A DNA stretch of 33,765 nt from an uncultured Oscillospiraceae bacterium (GTDB lineage Bacteria; Bacillota; Clostridia; Oscillospirales; Oscillospiraceae), in the NCBI GenBank assembly GCA_947584295.1, contig CANPWM010000021.1:1-33765 (forward strand), written 5' to 3'. A model generated the notes under the pieces. It was not told the origin of the DNA. It saw only the letters and a list, made by a program, of their open reading frames with translations, and did not search any database. Positions within the stretch are counted from its first letter, which is position 1; every line of letters begins with the position of its first letter. Of the stretch, positions 15,275 through 23,819 are shown piece by piece. The position numbers and the translations under genes are program-made.

Positions 15275-17133
15275 GAGAGTACCAGCGGCAGTACCTGGAG
15301 CTTCTCAAGCGGGCAGCCGACCTGTCCGACCCCTCCCCGGCGGAGCTGACCCCGGAGGCGTTCGTGGAGGAATCGGCCAAGGTGGCCGCCGCGTCCGCCA
15401 GGATCGTGGAGCAGGGGACGGAGCTTCTGCGCACCTGCCTCTTTCCGTTGCTGGACGAGATCTTGGGCGCCACGCCTCAGGAGGTGGAGCATCTGCTGGA
15501 GTTCGCCTCCGTCCTTATGAGCGGCCGGGAGCTGCGTGACGTGGGCCTCCACTACCGTATCACCATGGCCCTGGTCACCTACGCCCGCCACACCGAGAAC
15601 CGCGACCTGCTTATCCGCGAGCTTTACGAGATGGGCATGGCCCTCTACAATATGCAGACCATGCTCAGCCCCGCCCAGATCCGCCTTTACAACACCAGGA
15701 TGCGTATGTGCTTCACCGAATGTGCCTCCCACTTTGAAAAGGACTACGACCAGATCGAGGATCCCCAGATCCGCGGCTATATCCACCGCAGTATGGGCAA
15801 CATCGCCCTCAGCTACGATACCTCCAGTGAGGCGGCGGCCCAAAAGAAGCTGGAGCTGACCACCCGCTCCATTCGCGTCCTCTCCGACCCGGAGATCCGC
15901 GCCAAAACGCCGTCCCTCCCCTGGGACAGATACCTCTATGCCACCCACCAGCAGTGTACGTCCCTGCTGGGGTATCTGCGCTACCGCGCTGTCGGCCCGG
16001 AGGTTTTTTCACGGGTGCTGGAATCGGCCCAGATCGTCCAGGAGAAGCAGATGCGGGATATGCGCGAGCGGGGCGAACCCCTGAACCCCCGCTGGCAGTA
16101 CGCCTATATGGCGGCCCTCTACCACAGCGGCTCCATGCACCTGACGGAGCTGCTGGACGGCCTCTACGGCCTGTGCAGCTACTGCGCCGACGACGATTAC
16201 GGCCCCCAGAGCGCCTTCGCCCACCTGGGCGCGCCGGCCTATTATATGGAATACGCCAAGCAGCTCCCCGACCACCGGCTGGACAAGGAGGTGGGAGCCA
16301 GGATCCGCAAGCTCACCCGCCGCATGTGCCGCTGGCTGGTGAAAGCGCCCCGCTCCCGGGCGGACGAGACGGTGATGTTCTACCTCCGCCAGTTTCTGTA
16401 CGCCTACCGGGAGATGCCGGGAGGTATGCCCTTCACGGAGCTTCTGCAAAACACCTTCGCCGCCTGGCTCCCCACCGGGTACATACGCCAATGGATTGTC
16501 GGCAAGACCGCCCGCCTGCTCACCGGCTGGGCCATGGACGACCAGGCCGCCAAGCTGGTGGGGATCCTGGAGACGGCCAACGAGGAGGAGGTCAGGGCCA
16601 GGAGAGCGGAGATATTGGACTTCGCCGAAAAGGCCGGTATGCTCTACGACACCGGCATGATCCACTTCATTCACCTGGAGTTTTCCGCCTGCCGGGGCAT
16701 CTTCGAGGAGGAGAGCGACCTGATCCGCCTCCACACCCACTGCGGCTATATGCTCCTCTCCACCCGTGCCTCCACCCAGAGCTTCGCGGAGATCGCCCTG
16801 GGCCACCACCGCTATTACGACGACAAGGGCGGCTTCCCGGTGGACTTCTCCCTGAAGGACTCCAAGCTGCGCCCCATCATCTCCATCATCGCCCTGGCGG
16901 ACGCCCTGGCCTCCACCGTCCCCGAGACGGCCAGCCGTTACCGGCCCGCCAGACCCCTCTCCGCGGTGTTGGAGGAGGTCGAGGCCGAGGCCGGCACCCA
17001 CTATTCGCCCGCCGCCGTGGCTCTGCTCACCGGCGAGCGCCGGGAGACGGTGCGCCGGAGCCTCCACACCTGGCGCAAGGAGGCGTGCCTGGATATGTAC
17101 CGCCGCCGGGAGAGCATCTCCTCCTCCCTCTGA
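15271..17133 (+). CDS. Helical protein with C-terminal degenerate HD-GYP-like domain
   Basis: Protein of 620 residues. Residues 1 to about 440 are mostly helical without a family I can name; short helix pairs such as GYIHRSMGNIALSYDTSSEAA resemble tetratricopeptide units. The C-terminal part aligns by eye with HD-GYP phosphodiesterases: AGMLYDTGMI (456-464) for the HDIGKI motif, H490 for the next His, GHHRYYDDKGGFP (511-523) for the HHE..DG.GYP signature, and the AD of LADAL (544). The first metal His is Tyr459 and the Lys is Met463, so cyclic-di-GMP hydrolysis is doubtful. It could bind a nucleotide instead. It starts inside the kinase stop codon (ATGA) and is probably the kinase's output or partner. 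Confidence 0.7.
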   Translation: MREYQRQYLELLKRAADLSDPSPAELTPEAFVEESAKVAAASARIVEQGTELLRTCLFPLLDEILGATPQEVEHLLEFASVLMSGRELRDVGLHYRITMALVTYARHTENRDLLIRELYEMGMALYNMQTMLSPAQIRLYNTRMRMCFTECASHFEKDYDQIEDPQIRGYIHRSMGNIALSYDTSSEAAAQKKLELTTRSIRVLSDPEIRAKTPSLPWDRYLYATHQQCTSLLGYLRYRAVGPEVFSRVLESAQIVQEKQMRDMRERGEPLNPRWQYAYMAALYHSGSMHLTELLDGLYGLCSYCADDDYGPQSAFAHLGAPAYYMEYAKQLPDHRLDKEVGARIRKLTRRMCRWLVKAPRSRADETVMFYLRQFLYAYREMPGGMPFTELLQNTFAAWLPTGYIRQWIVGKTARLLTGWAMDDQAAKLVGILETANEEEVRARRAEILDFAEKAGMLYDTGMIHFIHLEFSACRGIFEEESDLIRLHTHCGYMLLSTRASTQSFAEIALGHHRYYDDKGGFPVDFSLKDSKLRPIISIIALADALASTVPETASRYRPARPLSAVLEEVEAEAGTHYSPAAVALLTGERRETVRRSLHTWRKEACLDMYRRRESISSSL

Positions 17134-17167
17134 GCGCCCTATCAATCATTAAGCGCCCTATATACGC

Positions 17168-17213
17168 AAAAAAAGCGCAGGGACGGCGATTTTCGCCCCC
17201 TGCGCTTTTTTTT
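17168..17213 (+). terminator. Terminator of the kinase/HD-GYP operon
   Basis: AAAAAAAGCGCAGGG (17168-17182) pairs with CCCTGCGCTTTTTTTT (17198-17213), with an inner GGCGA/TCGCC stem. Near ideal and also symmetrical. Confidence 0.92.
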
Positions 17214-17251
17214 GTGTTCACAAATAATTTACAATATTTCAAAAATAATGC

Positions 17252-17280
17252 TTGACAATACTTAAGCTATGCGGTATAAT
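17252..17280 (+). promoter_or_regulatory. Orphan consensus promoter with no gene downstream
   Basis: TTGACA (17252-17257), 17 bp, TATAAT (17275-17280): a perfect match. The transcript would enter a GC hairpin at 17291-17327 (CGGGG..CCCCG and CAGGGGACG/CGTCCCTG, with AAAGGAG in the loop) and then run antisense into the 3' end of the MATE gene. No ORF with a start codon follows. It may drive a small or antisense RNA. Confidence 0.7.
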
Positions 17281-17361
17281 ACGCATTGTACGGGGCAGGG
17301 GACGAAAGGAGCGTCCCTGTCTCCCCGCCGACATCTATCATACCGGGAAGGCCCTCGCTTT

Positions 17362-18744
17362 TTAAGAAGAGCGGGAGGGGGTCTTGGTCAACTGCGCCAT
17401 TTTTCGCCACAGCGGGATAAACAGCGCCAGCCCCGCCAGCATAGCGCCGCAGTCGGCGATGGGCGTGGCCCAGGCGATGGCGTCCGCGCCGCCCAGGTGA
17501 TCCAAGAGGAACATGAAGGGGACGTCCAGCCCGCCCTTGCGGAGCATGGACAAAATCAGCGGTTTTCCCTTCTGGCCAACGGACTGGAAGATGGAGATGA
17601 TCACCGTGGTGACGGCGGTAAAGGGCCCGGTGATGCAGATGATGCGCTGGAACATACTGCCGTAGCGCACGGTCTCCGGGTCGTTTATGAAGGCCCGCAC
17701 CAGGGGCCCCGCGCAGGTGAACAGGAGAATGGCCCCCACGGTGGTGACGCCCAGGCTCAACAGCAGGGTCACCTTGATGGCGTCACGCATACGCCGGGCG
17801 TTTTTGGAGGCGTAGTTGTAGCCAATCAGGGGGATAACGCCTTGGGAGAGGCCGTTGGCGATAGCAAAGGCCAGCATGTCGATCTTTTTGGCGATGCCGA
17901 TGCCCGCCACGGCGGCGTTGGAGTAGTTGACCAGCAGCTTGTTCAGGGTGATGTTGGAGAAGATGCCCATCAGGTTCATGATGGAGCTGGGCAGGCCCAC
18001 CAGCAGCACCTCTTTGGCGATGCCGCCGGAGACGGCGTAATACCGGGGATCCAGGGTCAGGTGGAGCTTGCCCCGCCGCAGGAGGATCAGGGCGATGAAA
18101 TAGAGGGTGGCGATCAGGTTGGAGAGCATGGTGGCCACCGCCGCGCCGGTGATCTCCAGGTGGAACCCGAAGATGAACACCGGGTCCAGCAGGATATTGA
18201 GGCCGCCCCCCAGGGCCACCCCGAAGCTGGCCTGCCCGGAGTACCCCTCCGCCCGCACCAGGTGCGCCAGGGCGGCGTTCAGCACCGTGGGGACAGCCCC
18301 CACGGTCAGCGTCCAGAAAAGGTAGCTCTCACAAAAGCCGTAGGTGGCGCTGTCCGCCCCCACCGCCGGGAGAAGGATCCCCCGGAACCCGTAGATGACG
18401 GCCCCATACAGAAGCGCCGCCCCGGCGGAGGTCCAGATGCAGAAGGCCGAGGCCTTCCGGGCCTTCTCCGTGTCCCCCAACCCCAGGCTCCGGGAGATGA
18501 GGCTGGCGCCGCCGATGCCAAAGAGGTTGGCAAGACCCGTGGTCAGCAGGAAAAGCGGCAGGGAGAGGGAGGCGGCGGCCACCTGGTCGGGGTCGTTCAG
18601 CTGCCCGATGAAAAACGTGTCCGCCATGTTGTAGATGACGGTGATGATCTGGCTGATCACCGTGGGGATCACCAGGGCCAGGACGGCCCTGGGTACCGGC
18701 GTTTTCTCAAAAAGCTCCGTTTTGTCTGTCTTACCTGTTCGCAT
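17362..18744 (-). CDS. MATE family efflux transporter
   Basis: Cation-coupled multidrug/toxin exporter, 460 residues, close to the family norm, with about twelve membrane segments. The N terminus is typical (VPRAVLALVIPTVISQIITVIYNMADTFFIGQLNDP), as are GGASLISRSLG and the mid-protein VGLPSSIMNLMG, the start of the second MATE half. AAGAAGG lies seven bases before the ATG. It has its own promoter and diverges from the uxuBA operon, sharing an upstream region of about 290 bases. The 3' end and stop codon form part of a stem (CCCTCCCGCT with AGCGAGGG) without a T-run. Substrate unknown. Confidence 0.93.
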   Translation of the reverse strand: MRTGKTDKTELFEKTPVPRAVLALVIPTVISQIITVIYNMADTFFIGQLNDPDQVAAASLSLPLFLLTTGLANLFGIGGASLISRSLGLGDTEKARKASAFCIWTSAGAALLYGAVIYGFRGILLPAVGADSATYGFCESYLFWTLTVGAVPTVLNAALAHLVRAEGYSGQASFGVALGGGLNILLDPVFIFGFHLEITGAAVATMLSNLIATLYFIALILLRRGKLHLTLDPRYYAVSGGIAKEVLLVGLPSSIMNLMGIFSNITLNKLLVNYSNAAVAGIGIAKKIDMLAFAIANGLSQGVIPLIGYNYASKNARRMRDAIKVTLLLSLGVTTVGAILLFTCAGPLVRAFINDPETVRYGSMFQRIICITGPFTAVTTVIISIFQSVGQKGKPLILSMLRKGGLDVPFMFLLDHLGGADAIAWATPIADCGAMLAGLALFIPLWRKMAQLTKTPSRSS

Positions 18745-18782
18745 ACCGCGCCTTCTTTTCCGCTGAAAGTTTTGTTATAGAA

Positions 18783-18811
18783 ATACTACCCCTTTTCCCG
18801 GCAAAATGCAA
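18783..18811 (-). promoter_or_regulatory. MATE gene promoter
   Basis: Minus strand: TTGCAT (18811-18806), 17 bp, TAGTAT (18788-18783), 39 bases before the start codon. Confidence 0.75.
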
Positions 18812-18868
18812 TAGACGCCGCTATTTAATTGCGCCTTATCTGTTTCCCGCCCACCCTCCGCCTGGCGG

Positions 18869-18897
18869 TTGACATGACTTTTCAGGAATGGTACAAT
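18869..18897 (+). promoter_or_regulatory. uxuBA operon promoter
   Basis: TTGACA (18869-18874), 17 bp, TACAAT (18892-18897). Its -35 is 57 bases from the divergent MATE -35. The leader of about 110 nt ends in the duplicated ribosome sites. Confidence 0.8.
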
Positions 18898-18998
18898 ATC
18901 TTCCAAAGCGGATATTATGCGTGTTTTTACGGCCTTTTTCCCCGGCTTACGCCCTATTTCCCGGATGGCGGGGTGGCGGCTGGCGAAAGGATGATTTG

Positions 18999-19038
18999 GA
19001 AAGGAGAACGTATGGAGCGAAAGGAGAACGTATGGAGC
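18999..19038 (+). repeat. Perfect tandem duplication of ribosome site and start codon
   Basis: The 20-bp unit GAAAGGAGAACGTATGGAGC occurs twice in direct succession (18999-19018, 19019-19038). Each copy has AAGGAG and an ATG (19012 and 19032). Twenty is not a multiple of three, so the two starts are in different frames: the first opens a nine-codon ORF (19012-19041, MERKENVWS) whose TGA lies just inside uxuB, and the second starts uxuB. Confidence 0.92.
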
Positions 19039-20663
19039 TGAAATTGCGATCCCTCCGGGAAGACCCGGCATTTTGGCGGCGGGCGGGGGTGAAGCTGCCG
19101 GAATACGACATAGAGGCCGCGGCTCGGCGCACGCGTCAGGCGCCCCTCTGGCTCCATTTCGGGGCCGGGAACATCTTCCGGGGCTTTGTGGCCGCCCTCC
19201 AGCAAAGGCTTCTGGACGGGGGAGAGGCGGACCGGGGCATCATCGCCGCGGAGACCTTTGACGTTGACATCGTGGACAAGATCTACGACCCCTATGACAA
19301 CCTGACACTGAACGTCACCCTGAACCCCGACGGCACCACCCGCCGGGAGGTGATCGCCTCCGTGGCCCAGGCCCTCCGGGCGGACAGGGATCTGGCGCGC
19401 CTGCGCCAGATCGCCCGATGCCCCTCCCTCCAGCTCATCTCCTTCACCGTCACTGAGAAGGGCTACGCCCTCTGTAAGCCCGACGGGACGCTCCTGCCGG
19501 GGGTGCGGGAGGAGCTTCAAGAGGGGCCGGACGGCCCCCGCACCGCCATGGGGACGGTCGCGGCCCTGCTCTTAGAGCGGTTTCGGGCCGGGGCGTACCC
19601 TCTGGCGCTGGTGAGCCTGGACAACTGCTCCCGCAACGGGGAGAAGCTGCGTTCCAGTGTCCTGGCGGTGGCCCGGGGCTGGCTGGAAAAGGGCTTCGTA
19701 CAGCGGGATTTTCTGGACTATATCTCCGACGGGGCCCGGGTCGCCTTCCCCTGGAGCATGATCGACAAGATCACCCCCCGGCCCCACGAGAGCGTGGAGC
19801 GGAGTCTGACGGAGGACGGCATCGAGGCCATGGCCCCCCTTGTCACCGACAGAGGCACCTATATCGCGCCCTTTGTCAACGCGGAGAGGCCGGAGTATCT
19901 GGTCATCGAGGACAGCTTCCCCAACGGCAGGCCGCCGCTGGAGCGGGCGGGGGTCTACATGACGGACAGGGACACCGTCAACAGGACGGAGCGCATGAAG
20001 GTCACCACCTGCCTAAACCCCCTGCACACCGCCATGAGCGTCTACGGCTGTCTTTTGGGCTACACGCTGATCCGGGAGGAGACGCGCGACCGGGACATCG
20101 CCGCCCTTATCCGGCGGCTGGGATATACGGAGGGCCTGCCGGTGGTCACCCACCCCGGCATTATCGACCCCAGGGCGTTTCTTGACGAGGTGGTGGAGGA
20201 GCGCCTGCCCAACCCCTTTATGCCCGACGCGCCCCAGCGCATCGCCACGGACACGTCCCAGAAGGTGGGGATCCGCTTCGGGGAGACGATCAAGAGCTAT
20301 TTATCCCAGGGGCGGGATCTGAAAGCCCTCACCGCCATTCCCCTGGCCCTGGCCGGGTGGCTTCGGTATCTGCTGGCGGTGGACGATAAGCTGGCGCCCA
20401 TGCCCGTCTCCGACGACCCGCTGAGGGAGGAGCTTCAGGCAATGCTTTCCGGGATCGTGCCGGGACGCCCGGAGACGTATACGGGGCAGCTGCGGCCTAT
20501 TTTGTCCAACGCCGCCGTCTTTGGCCTCGATTTGACGGACACGCCCCTGGCGGACAGGATAGAGGCATATTTTACGGCGGAGCTGGCCGGCCCCGGCGCG
20601 GTGCGCCGGACGCTACACGAGACGCTTTTTAAGGAAGGAGAGGGACTATGCCCATGCAAATGA
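19032..20663 (+). CDS. uxuB: D-fructuronate reductase / mannitol dehydrogenase family (UxuB)
   Basis: NAD-dependent interconversion of D-fructuronate and D-mannonate in hexuronate breakdown; 543 residues, longer than E. coli UxuB (about 486). Family landmarks are the nucleotide-binding region LWLHFGAGNIFRGF, ETFDVDIVDKIYDPY, LVSLDNCSRNGEKL, the FPWSMIDKITPRP block and LNPLHTAMSVYGCLLGY with the conserved N..H pair. The ATG at 19032 is the second of two duplicated starts. It overlaps uxuA by 16 bases. The assignment as fructuronate reductase rather than another polyol dehydrogenase rests on the mannonate dehydratase gene that follows. Confidence 0.9.
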   Translation: MELKLRSLREDPAFWRRAGVKLPEYDIEAAARRTRQAPLWLHFGAGNIFRGFVAALQQRLLDGGEADRGIIAAETFDVDIVDKIYDPYDNLTLNVTLNPDGTTRREVIASVAQALRADRDLARLRQIARCPSLQLISFTVTEKGYALCKPDGTLLPGVREELQEGPDGPRTAMGTVAALLLERFRAGAYPLALVSLDNCSRNGEKLRSSVLAVARGWLEKGFVQRDFLDYISDGARVAFPWSMIDKITPRPHESVERSLTEDGIEAMAPLVTDRGTYIAPFVNAERPEYLVIEDSFPNGRPPLERAGVYMTDRDTVNRTERMKVTTCLNPLHTAMSVYGCLLGYTLIREETRDRDIAALIRRLGYTEGLPVVTHPGIIDPRAFLDEVVEERLPNPFMPDAPQRIATDTSQKVGIRFGETIKSYLSQGRDLKALTAIPLALAGWLRYLLAVDDKLAPMPVSDDPLREELQAMLSGIVPGRPETYTGQLRPILSNAAVFGLDLTDTPLADRIEAYFTAELAGPGAVRRTLHETLFKEGEGLCPCK

Positions 20664-21733
20664 GCTGGCGCTGGTACGGCCAGGGCAACGACAGGATCAC
20701 CCTGGCCCAGATCAGGCAGATCCCCGGCATTTCCACCATCGTCTGGGCGCTCCACGACAAGCTCCCGGGGGAGGTCTGGCAGCCGGAGGAGATCCGGCGG
20801 ACGGTGAAACAGATCGAGGCCGCCGGGTTCAACGCCCAGGTGGTGGAGTCGGTGAACGTCCACGACGACATCAAGATCGGCCTGCCCACCCGGGACAAGT
20901 ATATCGAAAACTACATACAGACGATCCGCAACCTGGCGCCCTTCGGCGTGAAGGTGATCTGCTATAACTTCATGCCCGTCTTTGACTGGACCCGCACGGA
21001 GCTTTTCCACCCTCTGCCCGACGGCTCCACGGCGCTTTATTACCAGAAGGACAGGATAAAGTCCGACTACAAGGCCATGGCGGACTATATCATGAGCTTC
21101 ACCGAGCGCTATCACATGACCTTTCCCGGCTGGGAGCCGGAGCGCATGGCGAAGCTGGACGAGCTTTTCAAAAAGTACGCCCCGGTGACCCGGGAGAAGC
21201 TGTGGGAGAATTTCCGCTATTTCCTGGAGGCCCTTATGCCCGTCTGCCGGGAGTGCGACATCAAGATGGCCGTCCACATGGACGATCCCCCCTGGGATAT
21301 CTTCGGCCTGCCCCGGCTTCTGACCGGCGCGGAGGCCATTGACAGGCTCCTGGCGATGGTGGACGACCCCTATAACTGCCTGACCCTCTGCTCCGGCAGT
21401 CTCAACGCCGACCCCAAAAACAACGTGGCGGACATCGTGCGGGCCCACTGCGACCGCGTCGCCTTTGCCCACATCAGGAACGTGAAGCACTTTGAAAACG
21501 GCGACTTTTCCGAGACGGCCCACCGGGACTGCTGCGGCGACACAGGGATACTCGACATTCTGAAGGCCTATCACGACTGCGGCTTTCAGGGGTATATCCG
21601 CCCCGACCACGGGCGGCACCTGTGGGACGAGGGCCCCGGCACCGTCCGCCCCGGCTACGGCCTCTATGACCGGGCCCTGGGGGTGCAGTATATGCTGGGC
21701 GTGTGGGACACGCTGGACAGGCTTCAGGGCTGA
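20648..21733 (+). CDS. uxuA: Mannonate dehydratase UxuA
   Basis: Dehydrates D-mannonate to 2-keto-3-deoxygluconate in the glucuronate pathway; 361 residues, normal length. The N terminus MSWRWYG...ITLAQIRQIPGI, the PVFDWTRTEL block, the metal-site segments MAVHMDDPPW, TLCSGSL, FAHIRNVKH and the closing YIRPDHGR are all characteristic. GGAGAGGG precedes ATG 20648; ATG 20654 is an alternative. It overlaps the end of uxuB by 16 bases, so the two enzymes are translationally coupled. No aldolase or kinase gene for the next steps is present in the window. Confidence 0.96.
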   Translation: MPMQMSWRWYGQGNDRITLAQIRQIPGISTIVWALHDKLPGEVWQPEEIRRTVKQIEAAGFNAQVVESVNVHDDIKIGLPTRDKYIENYIQTIRNLAPFGVKVICYNFMPVFDWTRTELFHPLPDGSTALYYQKDRIKSDYKAMADYIMSFTERYHMTFPGWEPERMAKLDELFKKYAPVTREKLWENFRYFLEALMPVCRECDIKMAVHMDDPPWDIFGLPRLLTGAEAIDRLLAMVDDPYNCLTLCSGSLNADPKNNVADIVRAHCDRVAFAHIRNVKHFENGDFSETAHRDCCGDTGILDILKAYHDCGFQGYIRPDHGRHLWDEGPGTVRPGYGLYDRALGVQYMLGVWDTLDRLQG

Positions 21734-21772
21734 GAAAGAAAAGCCCCCGCGCCGCGGGAGGGAGAGGGAGAC

Positions 21773-22987
21773 ATGGAGCAGATCATCATTCATGTGGATA
21801 TGGACGCGTTCTTTGCCTCTGTGGAGATCCGGGACGATCCCGCCCTGAGGGGAAAGCCGCTGATCATCGGCTCTCTGCCGGGGGAGCGGGGCGTTGTGGC
21901 CACCTGCAGCTATGAGGCGCGCAAATACGGCGTACACTCCGCTATGAACATCAAGGAGGCGTACCGGCGCTGTCCCCAGGGGATCTATATGCACCCCCAT
22001 ATGGACAAGTATAAGGCCGTGTCCGGGCGGCTCCATCAGATCTGGGACGAGTACGCCGCCGCCTCGGAGGCCGTGGCCTTGGACGAGGCGTATTTGGACG
22101 TCACCGAGCGCGCGGGGGATCTGGAGGGGGCGCGGCGGATCGCCATGACCATCAAAAGGCGCGTCAGGGAGGAACTGGGGCTTACCTGCTCCGTGGGCGT
22201 GGCCTACTCCAAGACGGCGGCCAAGACGGCCAGCGAGGAGAGGAAGCCCGACGGCTATTTTGAGATCCCCTCGTCGGAGGATTTCGTGGCGCTGATGCTG
22301 GATCGAGATGTGCGCGCCCTCTATACGGTGGGGGAGATGACGGCGGAGAAGCTGTACGCCTCCGGGATCCGCACCGTCCGGGATATCCGGGAAAAGCAGG
22401 AGCTGGTGCGAAGGCTCCTGGGAAAGCAGGGGGAGTGGATCACAAAGCTGGCCTTTGGGATCGACGACAGGAGGGTGACGCCCTACCGCCCCCAGGACGC
22501 CAAATCCATCGGCCGGGAGGTCACCTTCCAGGAGGACGTGAGGGATCATCAGCTTCTGAAGGACGTGCTTGTACTGCTCTCCATAGCGGTGGAGCGCCGG
22601 GCCAGACGGTACGGCCTTTACGGCAGCGGCGTGACGCTGAAGCTCACCTATCACGACATGAAAACCATCACCCGCTCCCGGCTTGCCGCTGTCTCCAACA
22701 GCGCCGCAGCCATCTGGCGGGAGGCCGCAAGCCTGCTGGACGGGGTGGAGAAGCGCCCCGTCAGGCTTATCGGCGTGAGTATCTATAACCTGTCCGGGGA
22801 GGAGGACAGGCAGCTTTGCCTTGAGGACGTATTCGCCGGTTCCGCGTCCGGCGGGGAGGCGGAGATAAAAAGGCTCTTAGAGGGCATGGCGGCCCGGTAC
22901 GGGCTGGATTTCGCGGGGCATCTGGAGCAGATCTTTCAGATGGACACCCTGCACAGGACTGTGGAATACATGAGGAAGCACATATGA
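21773..22987 (+). CDS. dinB: DNA polymerase IV (Y family)
   Basis: Error-prone translesion polymerase, 404 residues. Catalytic acids are D9 in HVDMDAFFASVE and D104-E105 in VALDEAYLD. RGVVATCSYEARKYGVHSAM is the family block binding the incoming nucleotide; SVGVAYSKTAAKTASEERKPDG completes the palm. The helix-hairpin-helix thumb is VGEMTAEKLYASGI, and the little-finger domain starts near residue 240. The C-terminal tail QIFQMDTL could be a beta-clamp-binding peptide, since QxxxMD fits roughly. It starts 39 bases after uxuA in the same direction. No LexA box is visible, so damage control through this operon is not evident. Confidence 0.95.
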   Translation: MEQIIIHVDMDAFFASVEIRDDPALRGKPLIIGSLPGERGVVATCSYEARKYGVHSAMNIKEAYRRCPQGIYMHPHMDKYKAVSGRLHQIWDEYAAASEAVALDEAYLDVTERAGDLEGARRIAMTIKRRVREELGLTCSVGVAYSKTAAKTASEERKPDGYFEIPSSEDFVALMLDRDVRALYTVGEMTAEKLYASGIRTVRDIREKQELVRRLLGKQGEWITKLAFGIDDRRVTPYRPQDAKSIGREVTFQEDVRDHQLLKDVLVLLSIAVERRARRYGLYGSGVTLKLTYHDMKTITRSRLAAVSNSAAAIWREAASLLDGVEKRPVRLIGVSIYNLSGEEDRQLCLEDVFAGSASGGEAEIKRLLEGMAARYGLDFAGHLEQIFQMDTLHRTVEYMRKHI

Positions 22988-23730
22988 CGGAGATAAAAGA
23001 GAAGCTGTTGGCCTACGCCAAGAGGAAATATCACGCCGCGCCGGAATATCTGTGGGCGCGGTATCCGGGGTATGCCGTTCTCCGGCACCGGGACAATAAA
23101 AAGTGGTTCGCGCTGATGATGGACATTCCGGCCTCCAGGCTGGGGCTGGAGAGCGGGGACACCGTGGAGATCCTGAACGTGAAGCTGGAGGACGCGCTGT
23201 TGGCCGATCTGCTTGTGAGGCAGGAGGGCTTTTTCCGGGGGTATCACATCAGCCGGGGGAACTGGATCACGATCCTGCTGGACGGGACGGTGGCGCCGGA
23301 GGAGGTCTGCCGGTGGCTGGACGAGAGTTATTTTGCCACGGCGTCCCCCCGGACGCGGCAGAGGCTCAGGCCGCCCAAGGCGTGGATCGTCCCGGCCAAT
23401 CCCAAGTTCTACGACGTGCAGAGGGCCTTTGACGAGGCGGAGGAGATCGACTGGAAGCAGGGGAAGGGCATTAAGACCGGGGACACGGTGTATCTGTATG
23501 TGGCGGCGCCGGTGTCGGCGATCCTCTATAAATGCCGGGTGACAAAGACGGATATCCCCTTCCGCTTTGACAACGGGGAGGTGCGTATGTCCAGCGTCAT
23601 GAGGATAAAGCTCCAGAAGCGGTATGAGGCGGATCGGTTCACCTTTGAGGTGCTGGGCAGGGAGTACGGCATCTTCGCGGTGCGCGGCCCCAGGGGGATC
23701 CCGGACAGTCTCAAGGAGGCGCTGGGATAG
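22984..23730 (+). CDS. MmcQ/YjbR family protein fused to an EVE/PUA-like domain
   Basis: Protein of 248 residues with two parts. Residues 1 to about 118 match the MmcQ/YjbR (CyaY-like) fold: EYLWARYPGYAVLRHRDNKKWFALMMDI, a KL-ED block, and RGYHISRGNWITILLDG. Residues 130 to 248 look like an EVE/PUA-like domain: KAWIVPANPKFYDVQRAF, IDWKQGKGIKTGDTVYLYVAAPVSAILYKCRV and a C-terminal strand set. EVE domains read modified bases in other proteins; whether this one does is unknown. It overlaps dinB by four bases (ATGA), so it is co-translated with a translesion polymerase, which hints at a DNA-related role. Confidence 0.75.
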   Translation: MTEIKEKLLAYAKRKYHAAPEYLWARYPGYAVLRHRDNKKWFALMMDIPASRLGLESGDTVEILNVKLEDALLADLLVRQEGFFRGYHISRGNWITILLDGTVAPEEVCRWLDESYFATASPRTRQRLRPPKAWIVPANPKFYDVQRAFDEAEEIDWKQGKGIKTGDTVYLYVAAPVSAILYKCRVTKTDIPFRFDNGEVRMSSVMRIKLQKRYEADRFTFEVLGREYGIFAVRGPRGIPDSLKEALG

Positions 23731-23787
23731 GGGGGACAGAAAAAGACGGAAAGGCGTGGAGGCATGAAAACGATTTTTTAAGGCAGG

Positions 23788-23819
23788 GCGGCGATGGAGC
23801 GATCCTCTCCGCCGCTTTT
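23788..23819 (+). terminator. Terminator of the uxuB-uxuA-dinB operon
   Basis: GCGGCG (23788-23793) and CGCCGC (23810-23815) with inner GGAG/CTCT pairing, followed by TTTTCC. Confidence 0.65.

Noticed and set aside
17291-17327. Hairpin considered as a guanidine-II (mini-ykkC) riboswitch for the MATE gene
   Set aside because: It lies on the strand opposite to the MATE gene, at its 3' end, and lacks two ACGR-loop hairpins.
20435-22654. Minus-strand frame of 739 codons
   Set aside because: Shadow of uxuA, dinB and the end of uxuB; open only because of high GC content.
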